A stretch of DNA of 64,000 bases. Origin: JAMCYG01 sp027365565. GTDB taxonomy: Archaea > Micrarchaeota > Micrarchaeia > Micrarchaeales > Micrarchaeaceae. The translations under genes were made by a program, and so were the position numbers. Below, piece by piece: positions 51,285 through 61,100 of the stretch (position 1 is the first letter of the stretch; each line of letters begins with the position of its first letter). The stretch is from assembly GCA_027365565.1 (NCBI GenBank), contig DAHXMI010000004.1:1-64000 (forward strand), given 5' to 3'. The notes below the pieces were generated by a model that saw only the letters and a program-made list of their open reading frames with translations, had not been told where the DNA came from and made no database searches.

Positions 51285-51419
51285 TTATCATGACTGGGGT
51301 GTGGTTGGAAACAATGCGTGGTGCAGGTTCGAACCCTAATTTAGTTCTCCCACCAATAGGTTCATTTCCCATTTGAGCCGGGGCCATACTCTGCTTCTGA
51401 TTCATTCCAGTCATAATGA
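51285..51419 (+). ncRNA. third hairpin-closed RNA or leader
   Basis: TTATCATGACTGGGGTG (51285-51301) pairs with CATTCCAGTCATAATGA (51403-51419) over 17 positions with one mismatch and a few G-T pairs. TATA CTTTTATATACC (about 51254-51265) is centred 25-27 nt before the stem, so transcription would start at its base. The interior (about 100 nt) includes the palindrome GGTTCGAACC at 51326-51335. Its sequence is unlike copies 1 and 2. The stem ends 15 nt before the start of the gene at 51435, arguing for a 5' leader. Confidence 0.5.
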
Positions 51420-51434
51420 TTGAAGGAGGAGTGG

Positions 51435-51770
51435 ATGAACAACAATGGCAAAAGCGAAGATAGGAATGGTAAGGGCAAATACCAACTGCTCATAACCAAC
51501 CAGGGCAAGAGGTTCTTCAAGATGTACCTTGCAGGTGCAAGGAACGAGGTGAACCTCGACGAACTTGCAGATAGGGTCATGCGTCTGAACAGTGTCGCGG
51601 AAGTCTTTATTACAACTGCGAGCGCGGATGACGCGATCCTTCTGAAGACGAGGTTCAAGAAGGGCATGGAGCCGCGGAATGTCGTTACTTATATAGGAAA
51701 CCGCATCGGCACGAAGTTCGGCAGGATCGCGGACATGTCGATGACGACGAGTTACAGGGCGAAGAGGTGA
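51435..51770 (+). CDS. duplicated module, first gene, copy B
   Basis: The 111-residue protein aligns along its length with the one at 48880, sharing GKRFFKMYLAGARN, NLDELADRVMRL, VAEVFI, TRFKKGMEPRNV and KFGRIA, and has an added basic tail (TTSYRAKR). GGAGG 5 nt upstream supports ATG 51435. The GGAGTGGA around that site is complementary to TCCACTCC in the fixed loop of the structured RNAs. The function is unknown. Confidence 0.7.
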   Translation: MNNNGKSEDRNGKGKYQLLITNQGKRFFKMYLAGARNEVNLDELADRVMRLNSVAEVFITTASADDAILLKTRFKKGMEPRNVVTYIGNRIGTKFGRIADMSMTTSYRAKR

Positions 51771-51776
51771 GCGGAT

Positions 51777-51989
51777 ATGTACAACATGGCGAGCTACGAG
51801 AAAACGAAGGAAGAAAGGAGGACCACTGATGCGTACAAGAGTCCGATTCAGAAACTCCTCGAGGATCCCAACATAAGAATAGTCACGGACGTGCCAGGCC
51901 TCTCATGGCATGTCGAGTATAAAGTAAAGCCTACAGAAAGAAAGCAAGGTAAACTCGTTAAGGCATTCAGAAGAGTTTTCAGAATGTAA
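51777..51989 (+). CDS. duplicated module, second gene, copy B
   Basis: The 70-residue protein matches the one at 49180 in DPNIRIVTDVPGLSWHVEY and in a basic helical end (KAFRRVFRM). GAGGTGA 6 nt upstream supports the ATG. It follows its partner after 6 nt. The module pair has therefore been copied as a unit. No known domain is recognised. Confidence 0.7.
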   Translation: MYNMASYEKTKEERRTTDAYKSPIQKLLEDPNIRIVTDVPGLSWHVEYKVKPTERKQGKLVKAFRRVFRM

Positions 51990-52027
51990 TTTTCCTGGAG
52001 TATTGATACTAGGTAGGAGTGGTATAA

Positions 52028-52651
52028 ATGATGATAGCCGTAGAAGGAGTAGATGGAGTCGGCAAAAGCACCTTAAGTAAAGGGTTGGTTAGCAGTATAG
52101 GGGGTAGGGCCAAAGAGATAGTATATCAAGATTATATGATTTTGGGATCTGCAATCAAAGATATGCTGAAGGAAACGCCATTAAATCCAGTTGCTAGAAC
52201 TATATTCTACGCAATGAATGTGAAATATACAATAGATAATATTTTAGTAAAGGATGCATTTTTTGATGATGTCTTATATGTTATGGACAGGTATGTGTAT
52301 TCTACAATAGCATCGCACCAAGCCATGTCAATATATATGAAAGATATGGTCTCGCTGAAGATGATAAATAGAATGATATATCCATTTCTTATAGAATTCA
52401 AGGCGCCTGATGTAACTTTTTTGCTTACGGTGAAAAGCGAAGAGCGACTTAGACGGCTTACAGCGCGAGAAGATAATACAGCGATGGATAAACTTGAATC
52501 GAAGGAGATAGAGCAAAAGTTGTACAAAAATATTGAAAAATTGTTACGTGGTAAAGGTGCAAAAGTATATGAGATAGACACTACATATTTATCCAAAGAA
52601 GAAGTTTTGGAGGAGGCCGTTTCCCTATTGAGGAATACAAATATATTATGA
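52028..52651 (+). CDS. thymidylate kinase-like protein
   Basis: The P-loop EGVDGVGKSTLSK is at the start, the DR(Y/F) site is MDRYVYSTIASHQ near residue 85, and a lid-like segment RLRRLTARED is near 140. The enzyme would phosphorylate dTMP to dTDP. The gene is AT-rich compared with housekeeping genes here, as is the following CYTH gene, suggesting transfer or relaxed composition. GGAGTGG lies about 8 nt before the start, and either of two adjacent ATGs may be used. Confidence 0.82.
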   Translation: MMIAVEGVDGVGKSTLSKGLVSSIGGRAKEIVYQDYMILGSAIKDMLKETPLNPVARTIFYAMNVKYTIDNILVKDAFFDDVLYVMDRYVYSTIASHQAMSIYMKDMVSLKMINRMIYPFLIEFKAPDVTFLLTVKSEERLRRLTAREDNTAMDKLESKEIEQKLYKNIEKLLRGKGAKVYEIDTTYLSKEEVLEEAVSLLRNTNIL

Positions 52652-52701
52652 AGTAATTTGAGTAAATAGCAATAAGATGTTAAGTATATCTAAGTGATAT
52701 T

Positions 52702-53295
52702 ATGACATACCATCACAAAGGGGCACGGGTTTCAGATCACAATACAGAAATAGAAACAAAAATAATAGATATAAACCCTGTGGAAGTACGAAAGACCCTA
52801 AAGACCTGTGGTGCCAAATTCGTGAAGAAAGTCAATTTCAAAACCCGAATATTTAACAAGTATGAGGGCAGGAATAGAAAGAAGACGCTAAGATTAAGAA
52901 GTGATGGCAGTACAACGACGCTAACGCTCAAAGATTGGGACGTGAACAAGAGAAAGCACCCATTCGAATATGAGACTACCGTTGCGGATTTTGACACCGT
53001 CGCAAAAATATTCACACTATTCATTGGAGAACCAGAGCATGCGGAAAAGACTAGAGAAATATACACGCTAGGTAAGGCAGAGATAACAATAGACAAATAC
53101 GGTGATTTGCCATATTATATGGAGATAGAGGCTCCCTCGGAGAAATATGTGGAAGAGAGCTACAAGAAGATTGGCAGGCCTGGAAGAATATTTGGTAACT
53201 TTTCTACAGGTGAACTTTACAAACATTATAACTTCAAGAATCAAAAAATTATTTACAGGAGGCAGTATGGGATTGTGAGAACTATACACAAATAG
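52702..53295 (+). CDS. CYTH-domain triphosphate-tunnel protein
   Basis: The ExExK signature is EIETKI near residue 12. Further tunnel residues are KKTLRLRSDGSTTTLTLKDW, HPFEYETTV, and IDKYGDLPYYMEIEAP. CYTH proteins hydrolyse or cyclise triphosphates (thiamine triphosphatase, class IV adenylate cyclase, tripolyphosphatase); archaeal members are often triphosphatases. The substrate is not fixed by the sequence. It is AT-rich like its upstream neighbour. Confidence 0.85.
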   Translation: MTYHHKGARVSDHNTEIETKIIDINPVEVRKTLKTCGAKFVKKVNFKTRIFNKYEGRNRKKTLRLRSDGSTTTLTLKDWDVNKRKHPFEYETTVADFDTVAKIFTLFIGEPEHAEKTREIYTLGKAEITIDKYGDLPYYMEIEAPSEKYVEESYKKIGRPGRIFGNFSTGELYKHYNFKNQKIIYRRQYGIVRTIHK

Positions 53296-53300
53296 AGAAT

Positions 53301-55202
53301 TCATTTAGAATATAATTTTCTTATCACGGCGTTCAGTTCCTCGCCGTCTATAACGAGCCTGTGCTTTTCCATCACGAACCTCCTTAACATGTCCGCATTC
53401 TCCGGTTTCTTTTCGCTCTTTATTTCGTGAATTACCTTTTCGAGGGCGGCACCCGAGAGCCTTTCCAGTGCCCTCTCTTTCACGATCTTGCTTATTTCCC
53501 TCTTGTCCTTGCTTGCGAGCTTCAGCAGCTCCTCGACACCCTGCTTCGTTATCTCTTTCTTCCAGTACAGGCTGAATATTTCTTCAACCTTCTCCGCGCC
53601 TATCGAATAGGCATCGAAACCGTTCCTCCTCAACTCCACGAACTTTTGTAGGAGTATGTTCGCTACGAACTCCGGCTGGGCCTTTGCATTCTGGGTCAGC
53701 GCCTTGAACGCGCCAAGGGATGGCGAGGTCAGCATCTGCTCCGCGAGCTTCTCACCTATAGAGTGTACCAGCGCCTTCCTTTCCCTGTCGATGTCCGGCG
53801 CGGACTCCTTAGCCTTCTTCATCATCTCCTTCGTTATTGGTATTGGTATTATGTCAGTCTCAGGATACATCCTTGAGCCGCTCGGAAGGGGTCTCAGGAC
53901 CTTAGTGGTGCAGAGCTCGGTGTCTGCGACCCCCCTTGTCTCAAGGGGCACGCCATTCAAGGCCATGTTCGCCCTGAGCTCAAGCATCATCAGGGCCTGT
54001 GTGGTATTCTCCTTCCCGCACGCAATTATCGCGAACGCGTCTTCCTTACCTATGCCGAGCCTCTTCTTTAGCGCCGATATCTCTTCCTCACTAATCTCGT
54101 ACTTCTTGAGGTCCTCGTCGCTGTGAATTATTCCCTTCACGCCGGCGAACTTGACGTAGTCGCTTATCTCGGTCCCTAGCCTCCTCTTCGGGTTGACTTC
54201 GCGGCCCACCAGTCCCGCAAATCCATGGAGCGCGATCGCATGTACGTCGCCGCCCTTCTCCATCTGCTCCCTGATTATCCTTGCCGCAGTGCCCTTAAAT
54301 ATGCCATCGACCAGAACAGGCTTTGACACGCTCGCATTCCTCCTCTTCAATTCGTCCCTTATCTCGAGCAGGGCCTGCTGCCTGACGACCTCGTTCTCTA
54401 TGAACATATGCATCGTGTCCAGCTCCTGCATGCCTTTTATCTCGACACGCACCCCCCCTTTTATTGAGCCGTTGACGTCCTGCCTTCTGGTGCCTATGCC
54501 CCTCTGTACCTTCCCGGTAAGCCTGAGGAGCGTGCCCAGCTTCAGCGCAACGGCTTTCGCCATTAGCGGGGTCTTTATTGTGGGGGCTGTGTCTACCTCT
54601 ATTAATGGTATGCCAAGCCTGTCTGCGTCGTAGATCGTGTTGCTTTCGTGGCGCTCGTCTATGCCGCACGACTCCTCCTCTAGGAAGAGAGAGGGTATGT
54701 CTATGCTGTCCCCGCCCGCCTTTATCGCGCCGTCGAGCGCTATGAGCGTGCTCCTTTGGAACGCACTGGGGTCGCTTCCATCGACCACCTCCTTCCTCAT
54801 CGGCTGCGGCTCGTCGACGACTTTCATGCTTAGGGCGCTGGACATGGACAGCGCAACTGCGAGCGCTTCCTTGTTCATCTCATGTGGCGGCTCCTCGTCG
54901 ATCTCGACAAGGCATGTGTCGCTGTCGAATATGTTATAAACGAACTTCCTGTTGCGCATCTCCTCGAACTCAGCTGAAACGTCCACCGCCCCGAGCTCGC
55001 CCGCGACCGCCTTCTGCTTTCTCTCGATCCTGGCAGAAACGGCACCGGAGTCCTGCATGTCGGAAGGGCATGAGCAGAACAGCTTAGTACCAGTGGCGAG
55101 CCTCTGGTGTATCTCGAGGCCGCACATGAAGCCTATGCTCTCGTAGTACTTCTGGTCGCGCTTTGTTTCCGCCTTGTTCTCCTTGTCGGACATACGAGTC
55201 AT
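53301..55202 (-). CDS. gatE: Glu-tRNA(Gln) amidotransferase subunit E
   Basis: GatE binds Glu-tRNA(Gln) and transfers ammonia from GatD to make Gln-tRNA(Gln) in archaea. The cradle domain begins with GLEIHQRLATGTKLFCSCPS, followed by DEEPPHEMN, the GatE-specific insert (about 290-400) and the tail domain ending AVIRKLY. The 633-residue length is standard. It starts 4 nt after gatD, at ATG 55202 or 55193. Confidence 0.96.
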   Translation of the reverse strand: MTRMSDKENKAETKRDQKYYESIGFMCGLEIHQRLATGTKLFCSCPSDMQDSGAVSARIERKQKAVAGELGAVDVSAEFEEMRNRKFVYNIFDSDTCLVEIDEEPPHEMNKEALAVALSMSSALSMKVVDEPQPMRKEVVDGSDPSAFQRSTLIALDGAIKAGGDSIDIPSLFLEEESCGIDERHESNTIYDADRLGIPLIEVDTAPTIKTPLMAKAVALKLGTLLRLTGKVQRGIGTRRQDVNGSIKGGVRVEIKGMQELDTMHMFIENEVVRQQALLEIRDELKRRNASVSKPVLVDGIFKGTAARIIREQMEKGGDVHAIALHGFAGLVGREVNPKRRLGTEISDYVKFAGVKGIIHSDEDLKKYEISEEEISALKKRLGIGKEDAFAIIACGKENTTQALMMLELRANMALNGVPLETRGVADTELCTTKVLRPLPSGSRMYPETDIIPIPITKEMMKKAKESAPDIDRERKALVHSIGEKLAEQMLTSPSLGAFKALTQNAKAQPEFVANILLQKFVELRRNGFDAYSIGAEKVEEIFSLYWKKEITKQGVEELLKLASKDKREISKIVKERALERLSGAALEKVIHEIKSEKKPENADMLRRFVMEKHRLVIDGEELNAVIRKLYSK

Positions 55203-55205
55203 GCC

Positions 55206-56540
55206 TCAGTTCAGGAACTCGCTGAAGAGTATCCTGGATCTTATCTCACCTGCGACGTCCCTGGGAAGCATTTCTTTCGCCTCTTCCGTGGTGTAGTTGC
55301 CGAGCAGCCATGCCAGTTTCACGTATGCGGTTTCAGGAGTCATATCCTCGCAGAATACGACGCCAGCATTGCCCAGCAGCCTCAGGTTCCTGTAGACGTT
55401 GCTGTGTACCCTGCCGTATATGCACTGTGATGTCATGCCGATCACCAGCCCTTCCTTTACTGCCTTTTCTATCGCAGGCAGCCATAGGAATTCCCTGTGT
55501 TCGGTTGACACGGGCGCATGGCCCAGGCCAGTGCCCTCGAGTATTATTCCCTTGTACCCTTTGCCGATGTAGTATTCGATGACCCCTGGATCGGAGTTGG
55601 GGTGCAGTTTTATCATTGCCACATTCTTCTCGAAGCCGTCCTTGACTTCTATGGTTTGCCTCTTCTCCTCGACTTTCCTGTAATCCGACAGTGTCTCCAC
55701 CTCAGTGCCGTTCTTGACCAACAGGAGAGGCCTGTCGTTTATGGGCCTGAAAGCGTCCCTTCGCGAGGTGTGCATCTTCCTCGCCTTCGTGCCGCGCACG
55801 AATATGCATTCGTTGTCAGAGCTGCCCCTGTGCATGCATATGCCCACTTCCGCCGCGTCGCTCTTTGCGGCGATGGCGACTGCGCTGAGAAGATTCAGGA
55901 AGGCATCGCTGGAGCCGCGGTCGCTGCTCCTCTGCGCACCGGTAAGCACCACCGGCATGTTTATGCCGCTTAGCATGAAGCTTAGGGCCGCGCTTGTGTA
56001 GTGCATGGTGTCGGTGCCTATCGTTATGACCACGCCGTGGTAGCCCGACCTCTCGGCGCCCGAAACTGCCTTCGCTATCTGCTGCCACTCCAGATACGAC
56101 ATGTCCTCGCTTGCTATGCTGAAGAGATGCTTCACGTCTATGCTCGCTATCTCTGATATCTCGGGCACGCTGTGCAGCAGCTCCTCCGGCTTCGTGAGCA
56201 TGTAAACACCGCCGGTCTTGTAGTCTACCCTGCTCCCTATCGTGCCTCCGGTGTAGATTATCATCACTTTGGGCAGGCCCTTCGATGGCTTGATCTTCGC
56301 CTTCGGGAATGATATTTCCGAACTGCCGGCCTTCAGCCTCTCGATCTTGGCGCCCTTCCCGTAGATCATACCTATGTTGTAGCCGTTTTTCAGTTTGACT
56401 ACCACTGTGTCCTTGCTGCCTACTTCCGTTTTTGGCATGAGCTCGCCCTCGAGCGACATGCCGTCCAGCGTGACCTTCACGGTGTCGCCCTCCTTGACAC
56501 CCGCCTTCCTGAACGCGGCCTTCAGTTCATCAGAGTACAT
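55206..56540 (-). CDS. gatD: Glu-tRNA(Gln) amidotransferase subunit D
   Basis: GatD is an asparaginase-like amidase that releases ammonia for GatE. The N-terminal SH3-like part has VKEGDTVKVTLDG. The catalytic threonines are in YTGGTIGS and in VITIGTDTMHYTSAA near residue 175. Length (444) is normal. With GatE the pair shows that this organism makes Gln-tRNA by transamidation and probably lacks GlnRS. Confidence 0.96.
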   Translation of the reverse strand: MYSDELKAAFRKAGVKEGDTVKVTLDGMSLEGELMPKTEVGSKDTVVVKLKNGYNIGMIYGKGAKIERLKAGSSEISFPKAKIKPSKGLPKVMIIYTGGTIGSRVDYKTGGVYMLTKPEELLHSVPEISEIASIDVKHLFSIASEDMSYLEWQQIAKAVSGAERSGYHGVVITIGTDTMHYTSAALSFMLSGINMPVVLTGAQRSSDRGSSDAFLNLLSAVAIAAKSDAAEVGICMHRGSSDNECIFVRGTKARKMHTSRRDAFRPINDRPLLLVKNGTEVETLSDYRKVEEKRQTIEVKDGFEKNVAMIKLHPNSDPGVIEYYIGKGYKGIILEGTGLGHAPVSTEHREFLWLPAIEKAVKEGLVIGMTSQCIYGRVHSNVYRNLRLLGNAGVVFCEDMTPETAYVKLAWLLGNYTTEEAKEMLPRDVAGEIRSRILFSEFLN

Positions 56541-56549
56541 AAGCTCACC

Positions 56550-57836
56550 CTAGTCCACTCCGATGCGCCCGTAGAGCACGTTGGAGGATACATCATCTAT
56601 CGTGACATTGTAATGTGTACCTTCTTTAATAAATGGATTGCTGCCGCGCACCACTATCTGTTTGTAAGCCATGTTCCTGCCATTGTGTGAGCTCTCGGTC
56701 GTCTCGGTTATCAGGGTGTCGTGGGTTTTGCCTATGTGCGTTTCGTTGATCTCCCTTTGCACCTTGCGGACGATCCTAGAGAGGTCGTTGCTCCTCCTGT
56801 TTACGGTTTCCCGCGAGAGCTGCTGCATCTTCGATGCTGGCGCATGCGGACGCGCCCCGAATCTAGATATGTTGGTCACGTCCGGCTTCGCGCGCTCGAT
56901 GAACTCTGCAGTGTCGTCAAAATCGCCCTCCGTTTCTGTAGGGAATCCGACTATTATGTCAGTTTCGACAGTCACGTCGCGCAGCCTTGCCCTTATCCGC
57001 CCGATCATGCTTTCCACGTCACTGACCGAATACCTCCTTTTCATGTCTTTCAGGACCCTGTCGCTGCCCGATTCTATGGGCACGTGCACGAACCTGTAGA
57101 ACTTGTTGGACCTTTCCATTATCGAAAGCATATCATCAAGGTAGTCGCCCATGTGCTCTGGATTCATCATGCCTACCCTTACCTTGAAATCGCCCTCTGT
57201 GGCTTCTATGCGTTCCATGAGCCCCGTTATGTTGCTCCCCATGTCGCGCCCGTACGCGGCGCAGTCCTGGGACGAAAGGTCTATCTCGGATGCGCCGCTA
57301 GCGATTGAATAGCGTACCGCATTGAGTATGGATCCCTCCGGGAAGCTGTTGAGCGGGCCTCTCGCATGTTTGGTTTCGCAGAATGTGCATGCGCTCAGGC
57401 AGCCGTCGCTGATGGGCACTTTAGCTATCGTGCCGGTGCCGCTTCGCGGGAACAGCGTGGCCCTATCTAGTTTCCTGCGCCCGTCGATGACCTGCTTCTT
57501 TCCTATAACCATCCCTTTGACGGCGTCCGGAAGCATATCGATGTTCTGCGTTGTCACTATCCCAGCTTCCGGAAAGTGCTTCTCTATAAGGTCGCGATTG
57601 GCTCCTGCCATGCAGCCCGTGACTATTGTTTTCCTCCCTGCCTTCCTGAAATTGTCAAGCTCATAGAGTATCTTCTGGGCCGTGGCGCTCTTCACCGTAC
57701 AGCTGTTTATTATCACGATGTCTGAGTCGTCTATGCTCTCCGCAGCCCCTATTCCGGCGCAGCCCAGCACTGACTTCGCAATCTCGCTGTCCGCCTGGTT
57801 CAGGCTGCACCCATACGTTTTTATATATGCTCTCAT
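56550..57836 (-). CDS. tRNA methylthiotransferase (MiaB/e-MtaB family)
   Basis: The N-terminal cluster-binding domain starts YIKTYGCSLNQADSE. The radical SAM triad is in CLSACTFCETKHARG near residue 145, with DIIVGFPTETEGDF later and a TRAM domain at the end. The archaeal/eukaryotic subgroup makes ms2t6A37 in tRNA, which is the likely role. ATG 57836 starts exactly at the family N-terminus and has an AT-rich promoter upstream; a longer frame from 57977 is unlikely. Confidence 0.92.
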   Translation of the reverse strand: MRAYIKTYGCSLNQADSEIAKSVLGCAGIGAAESIDDSDIVIINSCTVKSATAQKILYELDNFRKAGRKTIVTGCMAGANRDLIEKHFPEAGIVTTQNIDMLPDAVKGMVIGKKQVIDGRRKLDRATLFPRSGTGTIAKVPISDGCLSACTFCETKHARGPLNSFPEGSILNAVRYSIASGASEIDLSSQDCAAYGRDMGSNITGLMERIEATEGDFKVRVGMMNPEHMGDYLDDMLSIMERSNKFYRFVHVPIESGSDRVLKDMKRRYSVSDVESMIGRIRARLRDVTVETDIIVGFPTETEGDFDDTAEFIERAKPDVTNISRFGARPHAPASKMQQLSRETVNRRSNDLSRIVRKVQREINETHIGKTHDTLITETTESSHNGRNMAYKQIVVRGSNPFIKEGTHYNVTIDDVSSNVLYGRIGVD

Positions 57837-57921
57837 GGAATTATAGTTAGATTTACGAATAAATATAATCTCTTTGCTTAGGCATTCGGGGCAGGGATTC
57901 TCTTCGTGAAAGCGTGATATT

Positions 57922-58167
57922 ATGACAGTCAGATGCGAAAGGTGCAAGACAGAAGTATACAAGACGGAGTATTGCAATTACTGCGGCAGGACCATATGCA
58001 ACAGCTGCATGAAGTCCTCGAGCAGGGGCAGCCCGAAGCCGAACAGGCTCGTGATATGCAAGGACTGCTGGGGCAAGATGACCAAGAGGCGCTCCTTCAA
58101 GCATAAGAGGTCTCTTGTAACGGCCCTGGGCGCATCCGTAGTGCCCTCTTCGAAGCACGGAGGCTGA
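57922..58167 (+). CDS. small zinc-binding protein
   Basis: The 81-residue protein has CxxC pairs at CERC, CNYC, CNSC and CKDC, enough for two zinc sites in a B-box or FYVE-like arrangement, followed by a basic tail (KRRSFKHKRS). Such proteins are common in archaea and usually have no assigned role. A TATA-like AATAAATATAATC lies about 60 nt upstream. The gene converges on ileS. Confidence 0.8.
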   Translation: MTVRCERCKTEVYKTEYCNYCGRTICNSCMKSSSRGSPKPNRLVICKDCWGKMTKRRSFKHKRSLVTALGASVVPSSKHGG

Positions 58168-58169
58168 AA

Positions 58170-61100
58170 TCACTCTTTCGTCTCCTCTCTCTTTTCCTTC
58201 TTTATCCCTATGCGTACGTTTATACCATCGATGTCGAAGCCCTTTGCTTCTGCGCCATTAGGTATGCCGGCATGCGCCTTCTTCGCACCTACGTGCGCCA
58301 TCACCTCCTTGAGCAGCGATGAGACCGCGGCGCCAATCTCGCCCGGCGCATCATAGTAAAGCTCGATCCTGTCCTTCTTCTTCATGTCCAACTCCTTCCT
58401 GTACATCTGCACCCTCCTCTCGAATTCACGCGCGAGGGCGCTGTCCCTCAAAGCCTTGTCCATCTCGGTGTCTATCGTTATGCGGCCGTATCTGAACGCT
58501 GCCTCGTCGGCAGCGCTCTCTATGGAGAAATGCTCTGGTTTGATTATGAAGTCCCCTTCCTCTGTGTTGAGGGTGTAGGCGTTTCCCGATGCCATCGCGG
58601 CCTTGACCTCCTTCGGGTCCGCCTGCTTCAGCCTCTCCGCGACGAACTGGGCGCGTCCCTTGAATTCCGGCCCGAGCTTCGGGAAGTTGGGAACGACCTT
58701 TTCTGTTGTGTCGCCTGAGACGCCGACCTTAACCTCTGCAGCATTTACGTAATCACCCACCATGTCCGACAGCTTCTCCATGCTTTCAAGGAGCGAGGCG
58801 TCCTTCAGCGATATCGTTGCGCTCTTTACCGGCCACCTCAGCTTGGCTCCGGATTTCTCCCTTGCGGAAAGTATTGCTGTTATCGCGTCTTTCGCCACCG
58901 CAAACGACTTTTCCGTCTCGACATCGATAAGCGCATCGGAGTGCTTGGGCCAGTCGCTCATGAAAATGCTACCGTTCCCCGAGCCGTCGTACATGTCAAG
59001 GTATATCCTCTCTGTTATGAACGGCATTAGGGGCGAGAGCAGCACGATCGCCTCATGGAGCACGTAGTTGATTACGTCTATTTTCGCCTTTGCCTCCCTC
59101 TTGCCACCGTCGGTTATCCTCTTCTTCGCGATCTTGAGGTAGAACCTGCTGAAGTCTCCTACAATGAAAGATCTTACCTCTTCCGCGGCCACGTGAAGAT
59201 CATATGCATCGTATGCAGCTGTCACCCTCTTTATGAGGCTGTTTATCCTAGAGATGACCCACCTGTCCTCGTGCGGCAGACCCTCGAGCGACCTCGGCTT
59301 CCTGACCCTCTTGGGTACGTAAGACATCGCCTGGGAATACTCCGCAAGCAGCTGCGATACGTTGTACAGCAGGTGTATGTCCCTTGCCGCGTCGCTTATC
59401 TCGCTTGCACTGTATATTATGTCGAGATGCTGCGTATGAGACAGGCTCCAAAGCCTGAATGCGTCCGCGCCTACCGTCTTGATGATATCCCCTGGGTCTA
59501 CACCATTGCCGAGGCTCTTGTGCATCTCCCTGCCGTCGGTGCCGAGCATGAAGCCGTCGAACCCGCATGCGCGGTACGGCGATTTGCCGTACGCTATGTA
59601 GCCAGTCTTCAGCAACGATGAAAACCAACCCCTTAGCTGATCCCTCCCCTCGATTATGAAGTCTGCAGGGAACATCTTCTTGAACTCCTCTTTCGACAGT
59701 GAGGAAGTATGCGCCACCCCGGAGTCGAACCAGACGTCCGCTACGTCCGGTATCCTCCCCATGTGCGCCCCGCACTTGGGGCACTTTATCTTTATCCCGT
59801 CTATGTGCGGCTTGTGCAGGTCCTTCATCCCCTCTACCTCCTTCACGTCGACCGCCTTCTCCTTTAGCTCATGCAGCGAACCTATCACCGTGAATTCGCC
59901 GCAGGAGTCACATTTCCATATCGGCAGCGGCGTCCCCCAATATCTCTGCCTCGAGATGACCCAGTCAGGTGCCGTGCCGACTATTTCTTCCATAAAGCCT
60001 TCAACTTCTGGAGGGTACCACTTGACCTTCTTCACAGCCCTAATCAGCGGTTTCTTTATCTTCTGCATATTTATGAACCATTGTGGCATCGAGAGGAATA
60101 TCAGCTTGGTCTTGCACCTCCAGCAGTGCGGATAACTGTGGGTTATGCTCGTCTCTAGAGCAAGGGCGCCCAGTCCTCTGAGATCTTCCATTACCCTTTC
60201 GTTTGCCCCTCCCAGGACGCTCATGCCTTTGTATTCGCCAGCCTCTTCGGTGTAATTGCCCTGCTGGTCCACTGGCGAGAAGATTGGGATTTTTTTCTTC
60301 ATGCCCAGCGCATAGTCGGCAGGACCATGGCCGGGGGCTATGTGGACCAGGCCGGTCCCCTCGTCGGCCGAGACGAATCCTTCTTCGGCCACGACCTTAT
60401 GGTATTTCCTGAATTCCATCTGTTTTGGTATCTTCCCTTCCAGTGGATTGATGTATCTGACTCCTTCGAGTTCGGAACCATAGAATTCAGCTTCTATTAC
60501 CGCGCTTTCCTCGGCAGGCTTGAATACACTCTCGAACCTGCTCTTCAGCAGCACAAGGGACTTGCCTTCTACTTTTACCTTAACGTAGAGCTCTTTCGGG
60601 TCCGCTACTATCAACATGTTGGCCGGAAGGGTCCACGGCGTCGTGGTCCATATCAGCAGATATGTATCTGCGCCAAGATCCGCTTTCCCCGACTTCCCTG
60701 TGACCTTGAACGCCACATACACGCTCGCATCCGACTCTTCAGCGTATTCCACTTCGGGCCCCTGCTGCGAGACTGCCGTCTCGCAGTGAACACAATAAGG
60801 TATGACCTTGTTATCCGTATATACCAGGCCCCTATCGGATGCCTTTTTCATGAAGCCCCATGAGTTCTCTATGTACTCATTCCTATATGGGATGTAAGCG
60901 TTCTCGAAATCGAGGGACGCGCCGAACCTGATGAACACCTCATCCATCTTTTTTTTGTATTGGTCTGCGTAGCTCCTGCATTTCTCCATGAACCTCTCGA
61001 CACCCACCTTCGACTCTATCTCTTTCTTGGATGATATGCCGAGCTCCCTCTCTACCTTGTTTTCTATTGGGAGGCCATGAACGTCGTATCCGGCGCGGTC

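Noticed and set aside
51291..51365. tRNA-like GGTTCGAACCC segment
   Set aside because: It resembles a T arm, but only three of five T-stem pairs form and no acceptor, D or anticodon arm can be drawn.
51175..51414. Minus-strand open frame of 79 codons across the third RNA element
   Set aside because: It lies antisense to a TATA-driven hairpin, has no promoter or ribosome-binding site of its own in the right place, and its sequence looks like random translation.
57837..57977. Upstream extension of the methylthiotransferase gene
   Set aside because: The added 47 residues have no family similarity and cross the promoter region; the family N-terminus begins at ATG 57836.
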